64,000 nucleotides of DNA from Holothuria scabra (GCA_037179385.1 CM074179.1:9424001-9488000), one strand, 5' to 3'. Positions 8,462 through 21,488 are shown, counted from the stretch's first letter. Made by a program: numbers and translations. The notes: a model not told the origin generated them from the letters alone.

Positions 8462-10950
8462 ACTCCCTTGTCTGAGGATGCTGCGTTATGCTTTGCTCCT
8501 CCTAAATAGCATACGCATTCCTTTTATTGATGATATTGTACCCATGGTGAGAAACGTTACTGTTTTTACATCCTGGTTAGTAAGGTTACAGAGTGTGACT
8601 GGGTATAATTAACATTTAATATAACATTTGTAAGAAATGACCTTAAATTCATAGAAAGCATTGCAAAGAAGTGCTTAATATAAAATATGATACATATAGC
8701 CTTCCTTTATAAAAAATAAATGAAGTTTTTGGTTAGTTACGTTACAATGACCTAACCAGTGTTCTTAAATTTGCAACATGTTGGCTAAATCAACTTTGAT
8801 AATAAATTTTTTGTCCTGAAGTTTTTAGAGTCTTGTACTCACTGAATAAATTTGATGTATTTGTATGAAGGTAGATACTTTCCATCTTTTAATTGCTGAA
8901 GTACCTTTTCTGAATCCTAAGTTGGCAAATTCGCATAAAAATTACACTCACATAAATTTGTTGTATTCACCACTAGGAGCAAGAATACCTCTAGATGTTT
9001 TCTTTTTAGAAAACTTCGAAGTGTTTCTAGTCAATTTACAACCCAAATGTGCACCTAAAGACAACTTTAATTTTTCAGTCATGTCCTTCTAATTGTGGAA
9101 TTGACCTGTGTGGATGTGATATAGTGAGCAGAACCCAAGTTCTAGGTGGTTAAAGGTCATCCAGGGTCTCAATGCGGAAAGCTTGGATGTCTCCATGTAT
9201 ACTTTGTGGGTACATTACGGAGCACTGTCAATTTAAAAAACATAATAGGGCACTGTCAATCTAAAAAAAAAGCTTGCATTTCAGCGGCAAGTAGTCACCA
9301 AGCCTTTCTGGCTTAGTGATTACTTTCTGGCTTTCTGGTTTGTTTTCTTTATTTTATTTTGCCTGTACTTTTTCTTTTAAAAATTTGTTTGTTTTTATTT
9401 TTTTATGTTTTGTAGTTTCCCTCTTTTTACTGGCTTTTTATAACTTTTCTTTTGTGTCTTTTTTGTTTCTTCCCTAGATTTGTTTCCTTGGCGTTTGTTG
9501 TTTGGTACTTTATTCTTTTGTTACCTCGGACTTAAGTTCTCAGTGGGTCTATTTTGTGGTTTTTAGTTTGTTTTGTCTGCTTTCTGGGGGTTTTTATGCT
9601 TGGCTTTTAGCTTTTAATTCTCTCGGCCTTTTACTTTTCGTGTTGGTCCGAAAATGGAAACATGGTCATTTTCACGGTAAAGGGTGTAACTTCAAAATGG
9701 AGTTGCGCATTTTTCTTTTTTTTTATGTAATCATGTGCAGAAAGGTCTCAGTTATAGGAAACAACAAGTTCCGGAGCTTAAACTCTTTTGTAATATGTGA
9801 TGAAAATTTGTCACAGGTGAAAAATAAGAGAAAGCTGAAAAAAAAAAACAGCATTAGCATCCAGGGCTGAACGACTAACCTTTGCAGGGGTAATATATCA
9901 TAATTGTTGTTTATCGATTGCCATTAGGATTTTTTAATGATAAGTCCAAAATTGCATCACAACCTGGCCCTTGCAACACTTTTTTTCGTGCACCACATGA
10001 ACTTGATGCAATGTAGACCTAAACAGCACAACAACACCAGTACCTAAGGGGTACTCACCCACATAAGTATTAGTGTAATTGCATCTGTCTTTCCAAACTT
10101 CTAGATTTCAAGAATGTGTTTCGGAGGCTTCAGTTCACAAATACGGTATGTTTCGAAGGCTTCAATATTGTTAACATGGAACCTGAATAGTTGGTCCTGC
10201 GACTTGATCCTCTTCATCATCTTCTGCCTCAGGCTCGTTACAGTGCTCTGTCTCAGGGAAACCATGTCTAGCATATGGATTCACATTTTCTTAGCTCAGT
10301 GCTTAGTCTTTTGAATCTAGCAGTAAAGTAACCAGTATTTCCTCCAACAATTGGGCCCCTAGTGAAATATTGCGTAATTCTTCCAATGTCTTCAGTCCCT
10401 TTCCAATTTTTCTACTTTTGAATGCAGTATCTCCAAATACAATTGTTTATTATACCAACTTCTTCTCTTGTCAACTGTGAAATTTCCAGTGCACCTGCAG
10501 TCCGAACATCAAAGTACTGAGGTTTCCTTGGCAATCTCCCGTATTCAAAAATGGATCCTTAGTTGCCACCTAAAACTTTAACATTCACCCCACAAATGAA
10601 ACAGAACTTGGATAAACAGGCTTTTGGGGGGTATGCTGCATTGTTGCAACAAAGCTGTCTTGGCATATGACATAGGTATGCTGGCGTGATTTTTATAAAC
10701 TGCACGAAAAATCTTTTCCCCCCGCTAACCCGCGGAGGGGCGGGAGCCTAAAACTGGGACTGCAAGACTGTAGTCATATTCATATAAACATTTAGACCGT
10801 TTGCCGTTGTCTAAAATGAGATTATTGTATATTAATGAAGTACTCTTTTTTTACGTTATGAACGGAAATTTCAACCATCGCCTGCAGGCTCGGGGGGGGG
10901 GGGGGGGGAGGCAGCCTAAAGGGGACCGTGGCCAGACTGGCGCTACGCAG
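8462..10950. other. Gene-free stretch, T-rich and poly-G segments
   Basis: No exon or RNA gene is recognised. The part 9320-9660 is very T-rich on the plus strand, and open frames there are composition artefacts. A run of about 17 G lies at about 10892-10908. Confidence 0.5.
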
Positions 10951-12590
10951 GCTAGGTTTTGTTTGGCTTTGTTGGATCGGTTTGGTTCCGTTTTGTTAGG
11001 CGGGTTTGTTTGGGTGGTTTCGATTGAGATGTTGTAAGGTGAGTTTGATTGTGTCTTGTGTATGGTTTGGTTGGGTTTATGTTGCGTGGATTTCGTTGTG
11101 GTTTGCCAGGATCTGCTGGGTGGGTTTGGTTAGGTTTTGGTGGTTTTTTTTTTTTTTTTTGAGTCTGGTTGGGTTATACTGAGTGAGTTTGGTTGGGTTC
11201 TTTTCGTTTTTGTTGGGTGGGTTTGGTTTTGTTGGGTAGGTATGGCTTGTTGGGTGGGTCTGGTTGGATTTTGTTGCGTTTTGTTGGATAGGTTTGGTTG
11301 AGTGAGTTTGGTTCCGTTTTGTTTGGGTTGCTTGTGGGCTGGTTTTATTAGGTTTTCTTAATTGTGTGTTTGTGGATTTTTGTCTAGTGGGTATTGTTCG
11401 TTGGGTTTGGTTGGGTTTTGTTAGATGGGTTTGACTGGCTGCTGTTGGATGGGTCTGGTTAAAGTATGTAGGGTAGATTTGGTTGGGTGGGATATCGTTG
11501 GGGTTTGTTGGGTTTTGCTAGGTGGGTTTGGTTAGGTTTTGTTGGGTGAGATATGTTGGACGGATTTGTTGGGTAGGTTTGATTAGGTTTTGGGGAGTGC
11601 CAGTGGGTTCTGTTCCATTTTGTTCGTTGGTTTTGGTGGGTAGGTTTGGTTGGATGGGTCTCGTTGGTTGGGTTTGTTTGCAGCTTGTTGGGTTGGTTTG
11701 GTTCGGGTTTTTTCGGTTGGGTAATGTTGGGCGGGTTTTGTTGGATCTTGTTTGGTGGGCTTGGGAAGGCTTGGTTTGGTTTAGTCGGGGGAAATTTGAT
11801 GGGGGGGGGGGGGGTTGATAAGGTTTTGTTGGGTGCCAGTGCCACAAAAACCTGACCAAACCGAACCAATTAGAATGGGCAAAACACAATTAAACCCTAC
11901 CACAAGACCTAACAAAACCTAACCAAACCAACCGAAAAAAACGAAACAAAACCCAACCAACAAAACCTAACCACACCCTCGAAAGAAAGCAAAACAAACC
12001 TAACCAAACCCAGCCAACAAAACGCAGCCAATCCCAACGAAACCCATCCATCTAAACCCAAACAAACTGAAGGAATCCGACCAAACAAAACCTTACCAAA
12101 TCCACCTCACAAACCCCATTCAAATCAAACTAACAATACCAAACCAAACCCATTCTAACCCATCCAACAAAAATATCAAAACCCAACCAAAGCCACCCAA
12201 CAAAACCCAGAAAACACACCCACCAAAACCCAGACAACACACCCAACAAAACCCAACCAAACGCACCCAACTAAACTTTATCAATCCCATCAAACAAACC
12301 AGCCAATGAAGCCCCCAAAACTTTAACCAAACCCATCCAACATAAAGCCACCTAACAAAACCCAACCAATCCCACCCCTGAAAAACCGTATCAAATTCAA
12401 CCAACAAAGCCGACAAAACTGAATAAAACGTAACCAATCCCACCTAGCAAAACCCAACCCACAAAAGAAAATACAGCCAAACGTTCCAAACAAAACCAAA
12501 CCAAACCCAACGACCAAACCGCAACAAAACCCACCCAACAAAACACAATATAGCCCAACAAAACCCACCCAATGACACCCAACCATAATT
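10951..12590. repeat. Strand-switching G/T - C/A minisatellite (foldback-like)
   Basis: From about 10951 to 11836 the plus strand is a degenerate minisatellite built from GGTTGGGTTTTGTTGGGTGG-like units of roughly 20-25 bp. At about 11837-11845 the sequence flips: from there to about 12590 it consists of the complementary type (AACCAAACCCACCCAACAAA and relatives). The two arms, about 885 and 750 bp, form a very long imperfect inverted repeat with almost no loop. A poly-G run (11801-11813) sits just left of the switch. Sea urchin TU elements are foldback transposons with arms of short tandem repeats; kinship is only inference. Confidence 0.85.
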
Positions 12591-15500
12591 TCAACGTAAA
12601 ATGTAGTACCACTATTATATTAAATGGTCTTTACCCCTTTCGAGCAACTTTTTAACGGAATTATAAATGTGCTAATGCTTCTCTACTGTGACTGTGTGCA
12701 AAATTAAAAATCCGCTGAATTTATTGCCTGTGACTCCTCGAACTCCCGTCTATTAAAGCTTTTACCCCCTTTGCGTAATTAATGGCAAACTTTTTCTCTC
12801 CGCAACTAAACAAACACCCGCCGCTTCCCTGTCCCCGTCTTGTACTCTTCTGCCGGCCGGGTAAGGAGTCTACCTTTTTAAGTAAAATTTGGAATTTGAA
12901 AAAAATTGCCTATTTTTAGGAAGTAGAAAAAAAAAATGACACCACTGGTGGGAACGCAGAGAAAATTTGTAAGTAGCGGGTGTTCTTTCATGACATCTGA
13001 TGCCGTAAATGCTATCTTTTGAAGTAAAAATAAAATACAGCTATGTGTTTTAGAATCTTAAATAAAAAATGGTATTGACGAAGAGGGGAGGGTGGCTCAA
13101 TGGAACCCTCTCCCTTCGATGGCCACTTGCCAGACTTCTGGACCGTTTTATAGGCCTCCAGTTTCTAAGCCATCCAAAATTACTCCATTTGCAAGGGTCA
13201 TCCCAACCAAAATTGGCAGTTATCGTAAAAACATTAAATGACAATCGTAAGTGACCCCTTTAAACACACAAAGTGACAGTGCTGTAAAGTATTTCACTAG
13301 AGCAAATGACCTGTTCGTGGACCAGTATAAGAAAATATGATACTTGTCTCCTGGTGAGAGAGATTAAGCTGTCTAGACAGTTCAATGATAACAGTACAGA
13401 TGTCTTTCCTCAAAATATGTATTCATATTGAGTAGGCTAAATGAAATGTCTTGCTGAAAATATGTATATATAAAGGAACCACGAGGAGTAAATTAAAGAC
13501 AGAAAACAATGGAGACGATCGTGTTTCACACACACATTCCCACAGTGTTCAGTGATCCATAAAATTTCATTAATTACGTTTGGCCTTTCATTCTCTCTAA
13601 GTTCAATGTAACTACGAATTTTCTTTATATATGATCAAAATTACACAGGTGTTTCACTTCAGCTTCTCATTTTAGTAATGGTTTCACAATATCGAAGACA
13701 ATGTTCCTACTTTGTCCTTTCTTTCTATATAAACATTGACCTCTTTCGGAGTGGCCTTTGCGTGGGTAACACTTTCGTTAGTTGTACTCTGCTTCCAAAC
13801 TTAAAGCCATCTGTAATCAAACAATTTCAACAGTTCTATTTCTCTCTTCTGAAACACTTTGATCATCAAAGTGTAACGAAAATACTGGCGACGTGTACTT
13901 GTAGTTTCGAAGGATAGTTGGATCTCGTAAACCCCTAATAAACTACAGTCGAATCCGATCAGCGCTTGTGATAAGTGAATGTAGGCAACCAGAAGTGGGG
14001 TCCATCAGCCTTAAATCGTCTTTATTTGTTGGCTACATAATTTTAAACCCTCATTCAATGGAATTTAGATCAAGATGCAATTCAGTGTACAACAATCCAT
14101 GACACACTTAAGTAAGGAAATGGAAAGACAAAATGTAATGGATTCCTTTAATGTCCTTCTAAAGTCAGACCATCACTTGACTGTTTGCAATCGTCTAGGT
14201 ATTTTTTAAGGTAGAGACATACTAGCTTACCGTTAGAAAACATCACTTGGTAAAACAGAAAAGCAAAGAATCGAGACGACGTTGCGCCATGATGTTCTGA
14301 CGTATAGAGGTATTCCGGTGGCATGCATTGCTACGCCCAACCTTCAACACTTTGAATGCATTCGTATGGGAACAACAACGAGTCCATAAGCGACCTGTTC
14401 ATTGACAGTTCCAGGACTTATTAAATATCTTCCCTCCACGTGAAAAGCACTTATAATCTAAAGCACGCACGGCGTGCACAATGCACAGCGATTGCATAAT
14501 TTCCTGTCTTCTATATATATATATAATTATGTACTAGTACTTGCATAATAAGGGTGTTGTACTTTTAAAACAAGTAGAAAATGTGATATTATGTATTGCG
14601 ATAAAAGGTAAATCTCTCCTATCTGGTTGCGCTACTGGTAGCCTACGTTTCTCGCATTTGAAATAAAATTTGTGTAGAAAACCCCATTGCACTAGCATGT
14701 ATGTTAAAAGTACCCCGGCAAATCCATTGAAGAACATTCACTTTTCAGTCCTTCAGCTCTCATTGAATAGTATTCAGCTTCATGTAAAAAGATGACACAA
14801 TTACGATAGAAATTGTTCATGAAAAACGACAATTCCCCAGATTTCCTTCTTAGATCTTCTTGTATGCTCAGCTTGCATTATTATGCTTGTAGACCAGCAT
14901 TTGATTCATTGGACATCAATTTTCTCAGGAGTTGTACCAAGAACGGATGCAACATCTGGCTCGTGGATAGTGTGAAAGGGGGAGTCATTTGGATGAGTCA
15001 GAAAACTTTAATGCTGCCTGAAAAAAAAAAAAAAAAAAAAAAAAAACTAAGCGGAGGGATACCTTCGTTTGGTGGGGAGAATACAGAAATGTTCTGAACC
15101 ACCGACCCATCAGAAATCTAGGAATGAAGTGCACGGGTTGTGTAGTTGAATGAATTCAATCATTACTCTTGAACTTTCGTTTTTCACAAGATGCTCACTT
15201 CAATGAAACATGAACACCACAAATCATTTTCTTAAAAACTTACAGCAATATAAGGAGATACATATGGTTGGCCGAATTTTTCTAGGCCCTGCTTGAGCTG
15301 TTGCGGTTAGGGAGGGTTAAGTTTGGTCCCTTAACTTGCAAAATTTTGAAAGTCAATGTCACATGATGTACAAACAAAAAAGACCCATCTACGAATTTTA
15401 AGTAAAATATAGCCTAAGGAAATTCCAAGTAGGCGGGAGCCGGAACCATGCCTCTCTAAATGCCGCCCTCTTTTTCAAACGTTCTGTTTTTTATTGCCTG

Positions 15501-15672
15501 GGTCTTTTTCGTTGCGCCTCTCATACATGACGACAAATTTGTATTGAGGTCAACTTTAGAATAACAGTTAAAATAGTTGACCCTTATCATTAATTTGACC
15601 TCGCACAGACTGAACATAGTCGACACTGTGGCATGTTGGAAAAGATGTCCTACAAAGTTATGTATCGATTAT
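12591..15672. other. Gene-free stretch
   Basis: No credible exon. It contains a small (TA)n tract at about 14514-14524 and an A-run of about 26 at 15021-15046. Confidence 0.5.
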
Positions 15673-17801
15673 CAGGCGCGGATCCAGACATTTCAAAGGG
15701 GGGGGGGGGGAGGGGCTGAAGTTAGATAAAGTGAGTAAAGGGGACGTCCCAGTGACGTACACGGGATCTCTTGAAGGGGGGGGGCATGTGGTGTATTAAG
15801 TGATCGCCAGCCTGTGGGAGGGGTTTAAGTGGAGGAGTTGTCACCCTCCCCCTTTGTAAACTTTTGACGTTTTCAAGGAACCTAGATGCAAAATGGTGCA
15901 AGATTTACCACTTTGATGGAAACAGTGTTAAAAGTTGAATTGTGTTGGTTCATAAAGAATACAACGATCAATATAGGCGAACGGGAGAATTTTAGTTTTC
16001 GGCTTTTTCTTGGCCACAAAACGTTATTGTGACAAAAAGATTATCTAAGTGGAGCGCCACCATTAGTTGGCGCGGAGCGTAGAGAACATTTAGAAAAATC
16101 AGACCCTGAGATGGTCGGAAAAAGCATTTTTCAGACTCATACGAAGATTCTTAGCAGTCGCTATCTTCCTTTGTCGTTTGAAATGAAATGGTATTTCAAA
16201 ATAAGTTTTCGAACTGCATAGCCATGGTCGCCTTCGTACGCTGCTGTTACGAAGTACGGTGATTCTCTGCCTGAAATATCTGATTCTGCCCGAAAGAACA
16301 AGCAGAGCGCCACGATCTGTTGAGGCGTAGCATACAGACCATTTTGACAAATCATGACTACTAAGACAGCCGCCGGAAACGGCATTTCCCTCCGAGTTGT
16401 AAGTAGAATCTAAGCAATCATTTTTTGAGCCTTCGTTTGCAATGAAATTGAAACTTCAATAAAGAAATGAGTAAATTGTGAAATGATCAGAAAATTACGA
16501 TATAAATTTACCACTTCAATTGGGTGGAATGGTAATGCGAGGATTTTTTTGGAGAATGAGCTGGTATGCTGCATTTGACTAACTTGGGAGGTAAGATTAT
16601 AATGAGTTTAACATTTAAAATTGGAGCAACTTCATTAACCGGCGAAATCCCTTCTGAACTTGAAGGGAGGATGGCAATGCATAACATACCGGCTACCTAG
16701 CCTTTACGAGTTTAATCGAACTTTGCGAGGATCTCATGTGTTTGAGCAGCCTGGTAAATTCAAATTTTTCCTGAGTGGGAAAACGCATGAGAATAATTGG
16801 CTCTTACAAAACCGACCTAATGTTCGTGCGTTTACCGCGCAAGGTAGAAGCCTGTATATACGTAATTAATTATATGCAATCCAAACAAACAGGATATCAG
16901 GATATTTTCTAGTCAACAAACAATCTGTCCATATCAGAGGTTTCTGCACAGTAGATCCCCACAGACCGTACGCATCAAAAAAAGAAAATAAGTAAAAGAA
17001 AAAAACATACCGGTGCGAGACGAAATAGAAATCAAAATCAACGTATACCCCAATAATCCGTTGTCAGCAGGATTGACAAGTATACAAGGACTTCAATTCT
17101 TAAAAGTCGCATCTTAATTAACACTTAAAACATACTTGAAAATTTGTTTTTCTCCGACATGATTGTTTTTGATCGCTGTCTCTCTGTGCCAGGGGTATGC
17201 ATGAGGGTCTTGGCACATTGTTCAATCTAACGGGGGAAGGATGGTAAGGGGTGACGGCAAGACGCCACCAAATATACATCTATATCCGTTCCACTGGGAC
17301 CACCCAGATGGACACAGTAACATGATTTGGTCCAAAAGTTTGCACATCCCTGCTCTATACCCTAATGCACCACCGTTGGCAACTAAGACAACACAAAAGT
17401 TCTGACCGTTCACGGCCACTATATATATTGCACACGTTGGCTGACGTGCGACTGTGTGAACATAGTTCAGTAGGTAACGCTCATCTCCTGGTGACTTATT
17501 TCCCGGCAGCTATTTACTTGTTGTTGTGGCCAGGGAGGTTGCCGCTCCCTGTGGTGGCGCGAAGGCAAGGCGGCAGGAAACTAAGTAGATAGCCTATTCA
17601 CACGGATTTAATACCACAAGAGGTTCGTGTACTTGGATTTGTGTTGTGAGGGAAAGGATGAACCTGAAATAGCCCCCTTGAATATTCTCGAAGATAAGCA
17701 TTATGCTTAATTTAGTGTATTTGTTATTGTTGATGTGACGAAAAAGGGAGGGGGGATGAGTTCGTAAAAGCCCCTTCCCCCGCCCCTTGGATCCGCGCCT
17801 G
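15673..17801. mobile_element. Possible hAT-like DNA element (matching termini)
   Basis: CAGGCGCGGATCC at 15673-15685 is matched in inverted orientation by GGATCCGCGCCTG at 17789-17801, and both are followed inward by G/C-rich tracts. CAGG-type ends with GGATCC resemble hAT family termini from memory of such elements. No transposase is seen inside, and the 8-bp flanks (TCGATTAT and ACCATGCA) do not match, so the two ends may belong to different copies. A copy of a dispersed repeat lies inside at 16049-16155. Confidence 0.5.
16049..16155 (+). repeat. Dispersed repeat family, copy 1
   Basis: GTGGAGCGCCACCATTAGTT, then GGCGCGGAGCGTAGAGAA, an ATTTAGAAAAATC segment and GATGGTCGGAAA. Related copies lie at 23590-23700, 60299-60400 and 60655-60775. 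Identity was judged by eye. Confidence 0.6.
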
Positions 17802-18659
17802 ACCATGCAGTTATTTAGTTATAGTTTTACAAATCATGTAATGTGACACGTGAAGAATGTCAAGAACATACCTGTAGTAGGCCTTTGTGATGGTTTTTGA
17901 AGTGCCTCACTCTGTTGAAAAAAAAGAATTGCATTAATTATTCCCTAAATTGTATGTCCACGGTACAAGTCTGATATTAACCAAAGAACATGCATGAACA
18001 CAATAATAATATTTCAATAGTCTGTCTTTCTGTTACTGTAGTTCAATACGGCAGGCGATGACTATTGGAGTGGTAACCTCAGATTTATCATTGGTGGTGT
18101 CAATTTATTCGGTTGGTACTCACGCAAATGAACCGAAGACAACCACATTTCACCTCGTGAAACAAATCAAAGTAATCAATTGTGTCTGTTTGCCATGTTC
18201 GTCGACCCTAACAGCGGTGAATTGGAAAGCAAGGACAAAACGATTAAGCTAACACTTCCTTAGTCAAAATGCTTTGGTGGTTACTTTAAGTGTGAATACT
18301 TTTGGTTCGTGAAATTCTTGCGTGACGTGGGATCATATTGGTGAGAATTTATTGTTTGACGTGGGACCATATTTGTCTTACTGTCTTACTGGAAGTTATC
18401 CTAGAGGTAATTTTTAGGCCAGTTAAGTCACTAGAGGCATCCTTAATTAGCGACAAAAGTATCTCACAAACACGCTAAAAACCAGGAGCCTCCGGGGGCT
18501 TCGCCCCCTGGAATCCACCAGGGGCCCTAAGGCGGGCCCCTGGTCCCCACCCGTTCAGCCATGAGTATAATCTACCAGTGCCCGCCTGCAAAATTTTTGT
18601 GCCCCTCCAGTGTCCCCTAGAATGGAAAGTCTGATGACGACACTGGCGAGGAAGAACCC
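17802..18659. other. Gene-free stretch with GC-rich hairpin
   Basis: No exon is seen. At 18486-18620 a GC-rich patch includes the perfect stem-loop GGGGGC-TTC-GCCCCC (18494-18508) next to CCAGGGGCCC-type palindromes. A similar CCAGGGG/CCCCCTG patch occurs near 24370. Confidence 0.5.
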
Positions 18660-19660
18660 TATTGATTTTGGTGGAGGTCAAGGGTCACATGGGTTCAACA
18701 GGGTCAAAGTCTGAAAACCTGGTTAGCAGTTTATCTCAATGTAAGGGACTTAGTTTTCATATTTGGGTATGTGGATGTTCTATGTTAGATAGCTAGATAG
18801 TTTTACGGCCCAGTTTCCAACCTATTGGTTCAAGTCGAGCCGGCCACGGCCCTTTTCCAGTTATGGATGTTCTTTGGGCAAATAATAACCCCTGATGTTT
18901 TTGGAGGAGGATTTCAGAGGTCACCGGAGGTAAGGTTTTCATCGGAGTTAAAACAAACCTTTTTAACACGATATATATTAGAAATTTCAACACATTCTAT
19001 GATTTTTATATGGATGCATTGTGGTTAGAAGATGCCCTATCGTTAAGGTGGGGGTCATCCCTGAGGTCACCAGTGGTCAAACTCTGGAAAACGTCTTGTC
19101 ACAATAGCTCAAGGTAGAAACTTGGATGGATTTCATAATTTGCATATAGATGTGTTATGATCAGAAGATGGCCACTATGATTTTTGGAGCTTATAGATGT
19201 GTTATGATCATAAAATGGTCGCTATGATTTTTGGAGGTCAAATGTAATATGGCTTCCACAGAGATCAAAAGCCGAAAACCATTTGAACAGGACATCTCAT
19301 TGTAGGAAAATTGGGCACATTTCAAAACCCGTTGGTCGAAAGATGCTCTTAAACTTTTTTTTTTTTTTGAGATCAAAGGTGATCTGGGGTCAGGAGAAGT
19401 AAAAATCTGAAAACCTTGTTAACAAATATCTTATGCTGAGTAACTTGAATGAATTTCATCATTGGTATTAGGACGTAATATTGTCAGAAGATGATCCCTT
19501 TTCTGTTTTTTGGTCCAGGTCGAAGGTCATCACAGGTCCAAATCATAATACTTTGTTAACATGATATCTCATGGTAGGAAACCGGAATAGATTTGGCGGA
19601 GGTCAAAGGTCGTTTGAGGTCACTTGGGATCAAACTCGGTAAACGTTGTTTACACAATAT
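18660..19660 (+). repeat. Degenerate ~140-bp satellite rich in AGGTCA half-sites
   Basis: The motif TCTGAAAACC..TTGTTAACA followed by ATATCTCA..GTAGGAAA, CAGAAGATG and TTTTTGG.GGTC recurs at about 18711, 18950, 19087, 19274, 19412, 19546 and 19640. Most intervals are about 135-140 bp. One unit carries an internal ~49-bp duplication (19145-19193 and 19194-19240). Each unit contains one or more AGGTCA-like hexamers, including tandem AGGTCAAAGGTCG near 19601. No coding potential. Confidence 0.8.
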
Positions 19661-21115
19661 CTTCAAATATATGAAAGTTGCAGTTACATGTAGGTTTGGA
19701 AAATAACCATTAAGGTTTTGGTGAAGGCCAACAGTCATCTTTCGTAACCAGGGCTTTATTATCGGTAACCAGGGCTTTAATAATGTATTATTCGTAACCA
19801 GGGCTTTAATATAGACACTGTGGTTGCAACGCAACTTAAATGTATAAACAGTACGAATCGGACTTACCGAGCATAAAAACTATGGTTGATCAGTGGTGCT
19901 ATTATTTTTTTTTATGCAAACACAGTTTAAAAATAAAGGAACCCCCAAAGGAGCCAGTAACAAGGAAAGCTCAATATTGATATGATTAAGACCTTTCCAC
20001 ACATCATGCGTATGAGTTGCGTACTCGTTACATCAGTTTACAGCTTCATACGTTCCAAAGTGGAGTCGCCCCAACAGGAACCATTGGGTCGCGAAGTCGC
20101 CACTGCCGAAATAGGCCATACACTTAAAAGGCATCTGAATTCAGAACAGACATTGTACAATGGCAATAACTGCCGTCATTAATTCGATTCAATGTCAGCA
20201 TCCTGGATTAGCCAACCATGGTGCTGTTTTAACTTTCGACATTTAATCTAGTAATATGTAGGCATTAAAGAAAATGATATGTTCATCAGTTAGTCAATGC
20301 TGATATTCATTTTAGTTCAATGTCAGCATTAAGTCGAACTAATGCCTTCGTTTATCATATTGCGCTAATATGAAATGGACCTAATGAAGACATTAAATCG
20401 AATTAGTTCGGACATCAATTGATCGATATAATATCAGCATTTATTTCATACAGATATTTTAAACTGTTTGGCTTACACAGAAACTTATTTAATGCTGTCA
20501 TAAATCGACCTAATGGAGAAATTATTTCTATTTCACAACCTTATTGAACAGGGAACTATATCCGCTATGCCCCCAACCAGAAACGTTAATCGTTACGGAC
20601 AGGTTTTTAAAGGTTGGTAAATAGTTGGTTTTCTCACTTGGGTTGTCTTACTAGGTACAAAAACTCCATGTTTGACTATGGAATGAAAATGTGTCCATAT
20701 GACTATGACGTAAAACTTATTCTACAATATGCTTCATTGAGTATTTACCACTTCGTTGTATTCATCGTCGGTCAATTCGGTTCCATCTTCATGCTGAATA
20801 AAACAGATAAAAGTGATATATGATAATTAAAGATTTATTAAATATTTTTCAAAATAGAACTTCATTAGCAGTTATTAATCAAGGTTTCTGCAGAATGTTT
20901 CATTCACGAACATATCATATTCGCCATTATCTTTAAACTCCATACCTTTCGTAAGCCATACATGCACACTGTCCTTGATAGGTTTGTGAATTATGGGTTA
21001 CACACGTTTTACAAGCGAATGACGAAATCAAATTATATGTTGTTTAAAGCTGTTTGAAGCCTTAGAATTGCTGTCTGTCGTGAAGTACATTTGCACCAAC
21101 AGGATAATCGTGTCC
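19661..21115. other. Gene-free stretch with short repeats
   Basis: At 19744-19812 the phrase GTAACCAGGGCTTTA occurs three times. At 20180-20540 there is a degenerate set of ATTAA-TCGAA-TTAGT/AATGTCAGCATT phrases. No gene is recognised. Confidence 0.5.
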
Positions 21116-21466
21116 CTTAGCAGAGGTCTGGTCCTGAATATGACGTTAAACTGCATCCAGGTGGGCTGGGGAGGACGCGTGTGGCGAGATGTTTGTCCCC
21201 GACTATCGCTTATAAAATGCGCACAGACCGTTTCTGTACATCCCATGACTGGTGGGTTGTCGGCGCCACAAAACCGAGCAATTCCCTCAACGGTTGTCCC
21301 CCGGTGGGCTGAGGGTTGGAGAATATGCCCACGGTATTTCCTGCTTGTCGAAAGAGGCGACTAAACGGGAGGACTTGAACAGTATTTGAACAGTATGACA
21401 CTATAAAATACGTTCGTGTTGGTGTGTCGTTAAATCATATCTTACTGACTAACCTTAGCAGATGTC
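21116..21466 (+). mobile_element. SINE-like element with 13-bp target duplication
   Basis: The direct repeats CTTAGCAGAGGTC (21116-21128) and CTTAGCAGATGTC (21454-21466) flank a 325-bp insert (21129-21453). The insert starts with ATGACGTTAAACTGCATCCA (21140-21159), identical to the first codons of the LINE ORF1 at 8401. It has a middle part containing TGCTTGTCGAAAGAGGCGAC, a motif I associate with conserved metazoan SINE cores, and ends in a tail (21397-21453) shared with a second LINE family. It has no coding capacity of its own. A clear pol III promoter was not identified. Confidence 0.72.
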
Positions 21467-21488
21467 ATACCATGCATTCCTTAAAAAT

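Noticed and set aside
9502..9870. 122-codon hydrophobic plus-strand frame (Phe/Leu/Val-rich)
   Set aside because: It derives from a T-rich tract; the apparent membrane segments reflect base composition.
11459..11889. Pro/Thr/Asn-rich and Gly/Val/Trp-rich frames
   Set aside because: They arise from the G/T minisatellite; composition and repeats explain them.
18660..19830. Spaced repeats considered as a CRISPR-like array
   Set aside because: Units are ~140 bp and degenerate without constant short repeats; this is a eukaryotic satellite.
21068..21364. 98-codon plus-strand frame starting with a LINE ORF1-like segment
   Set aside because: The target duplication at 21116-21128 shows that the frame crosses from flanking DNA into a SINE-like element; only ~30 bp resemble ORF1.
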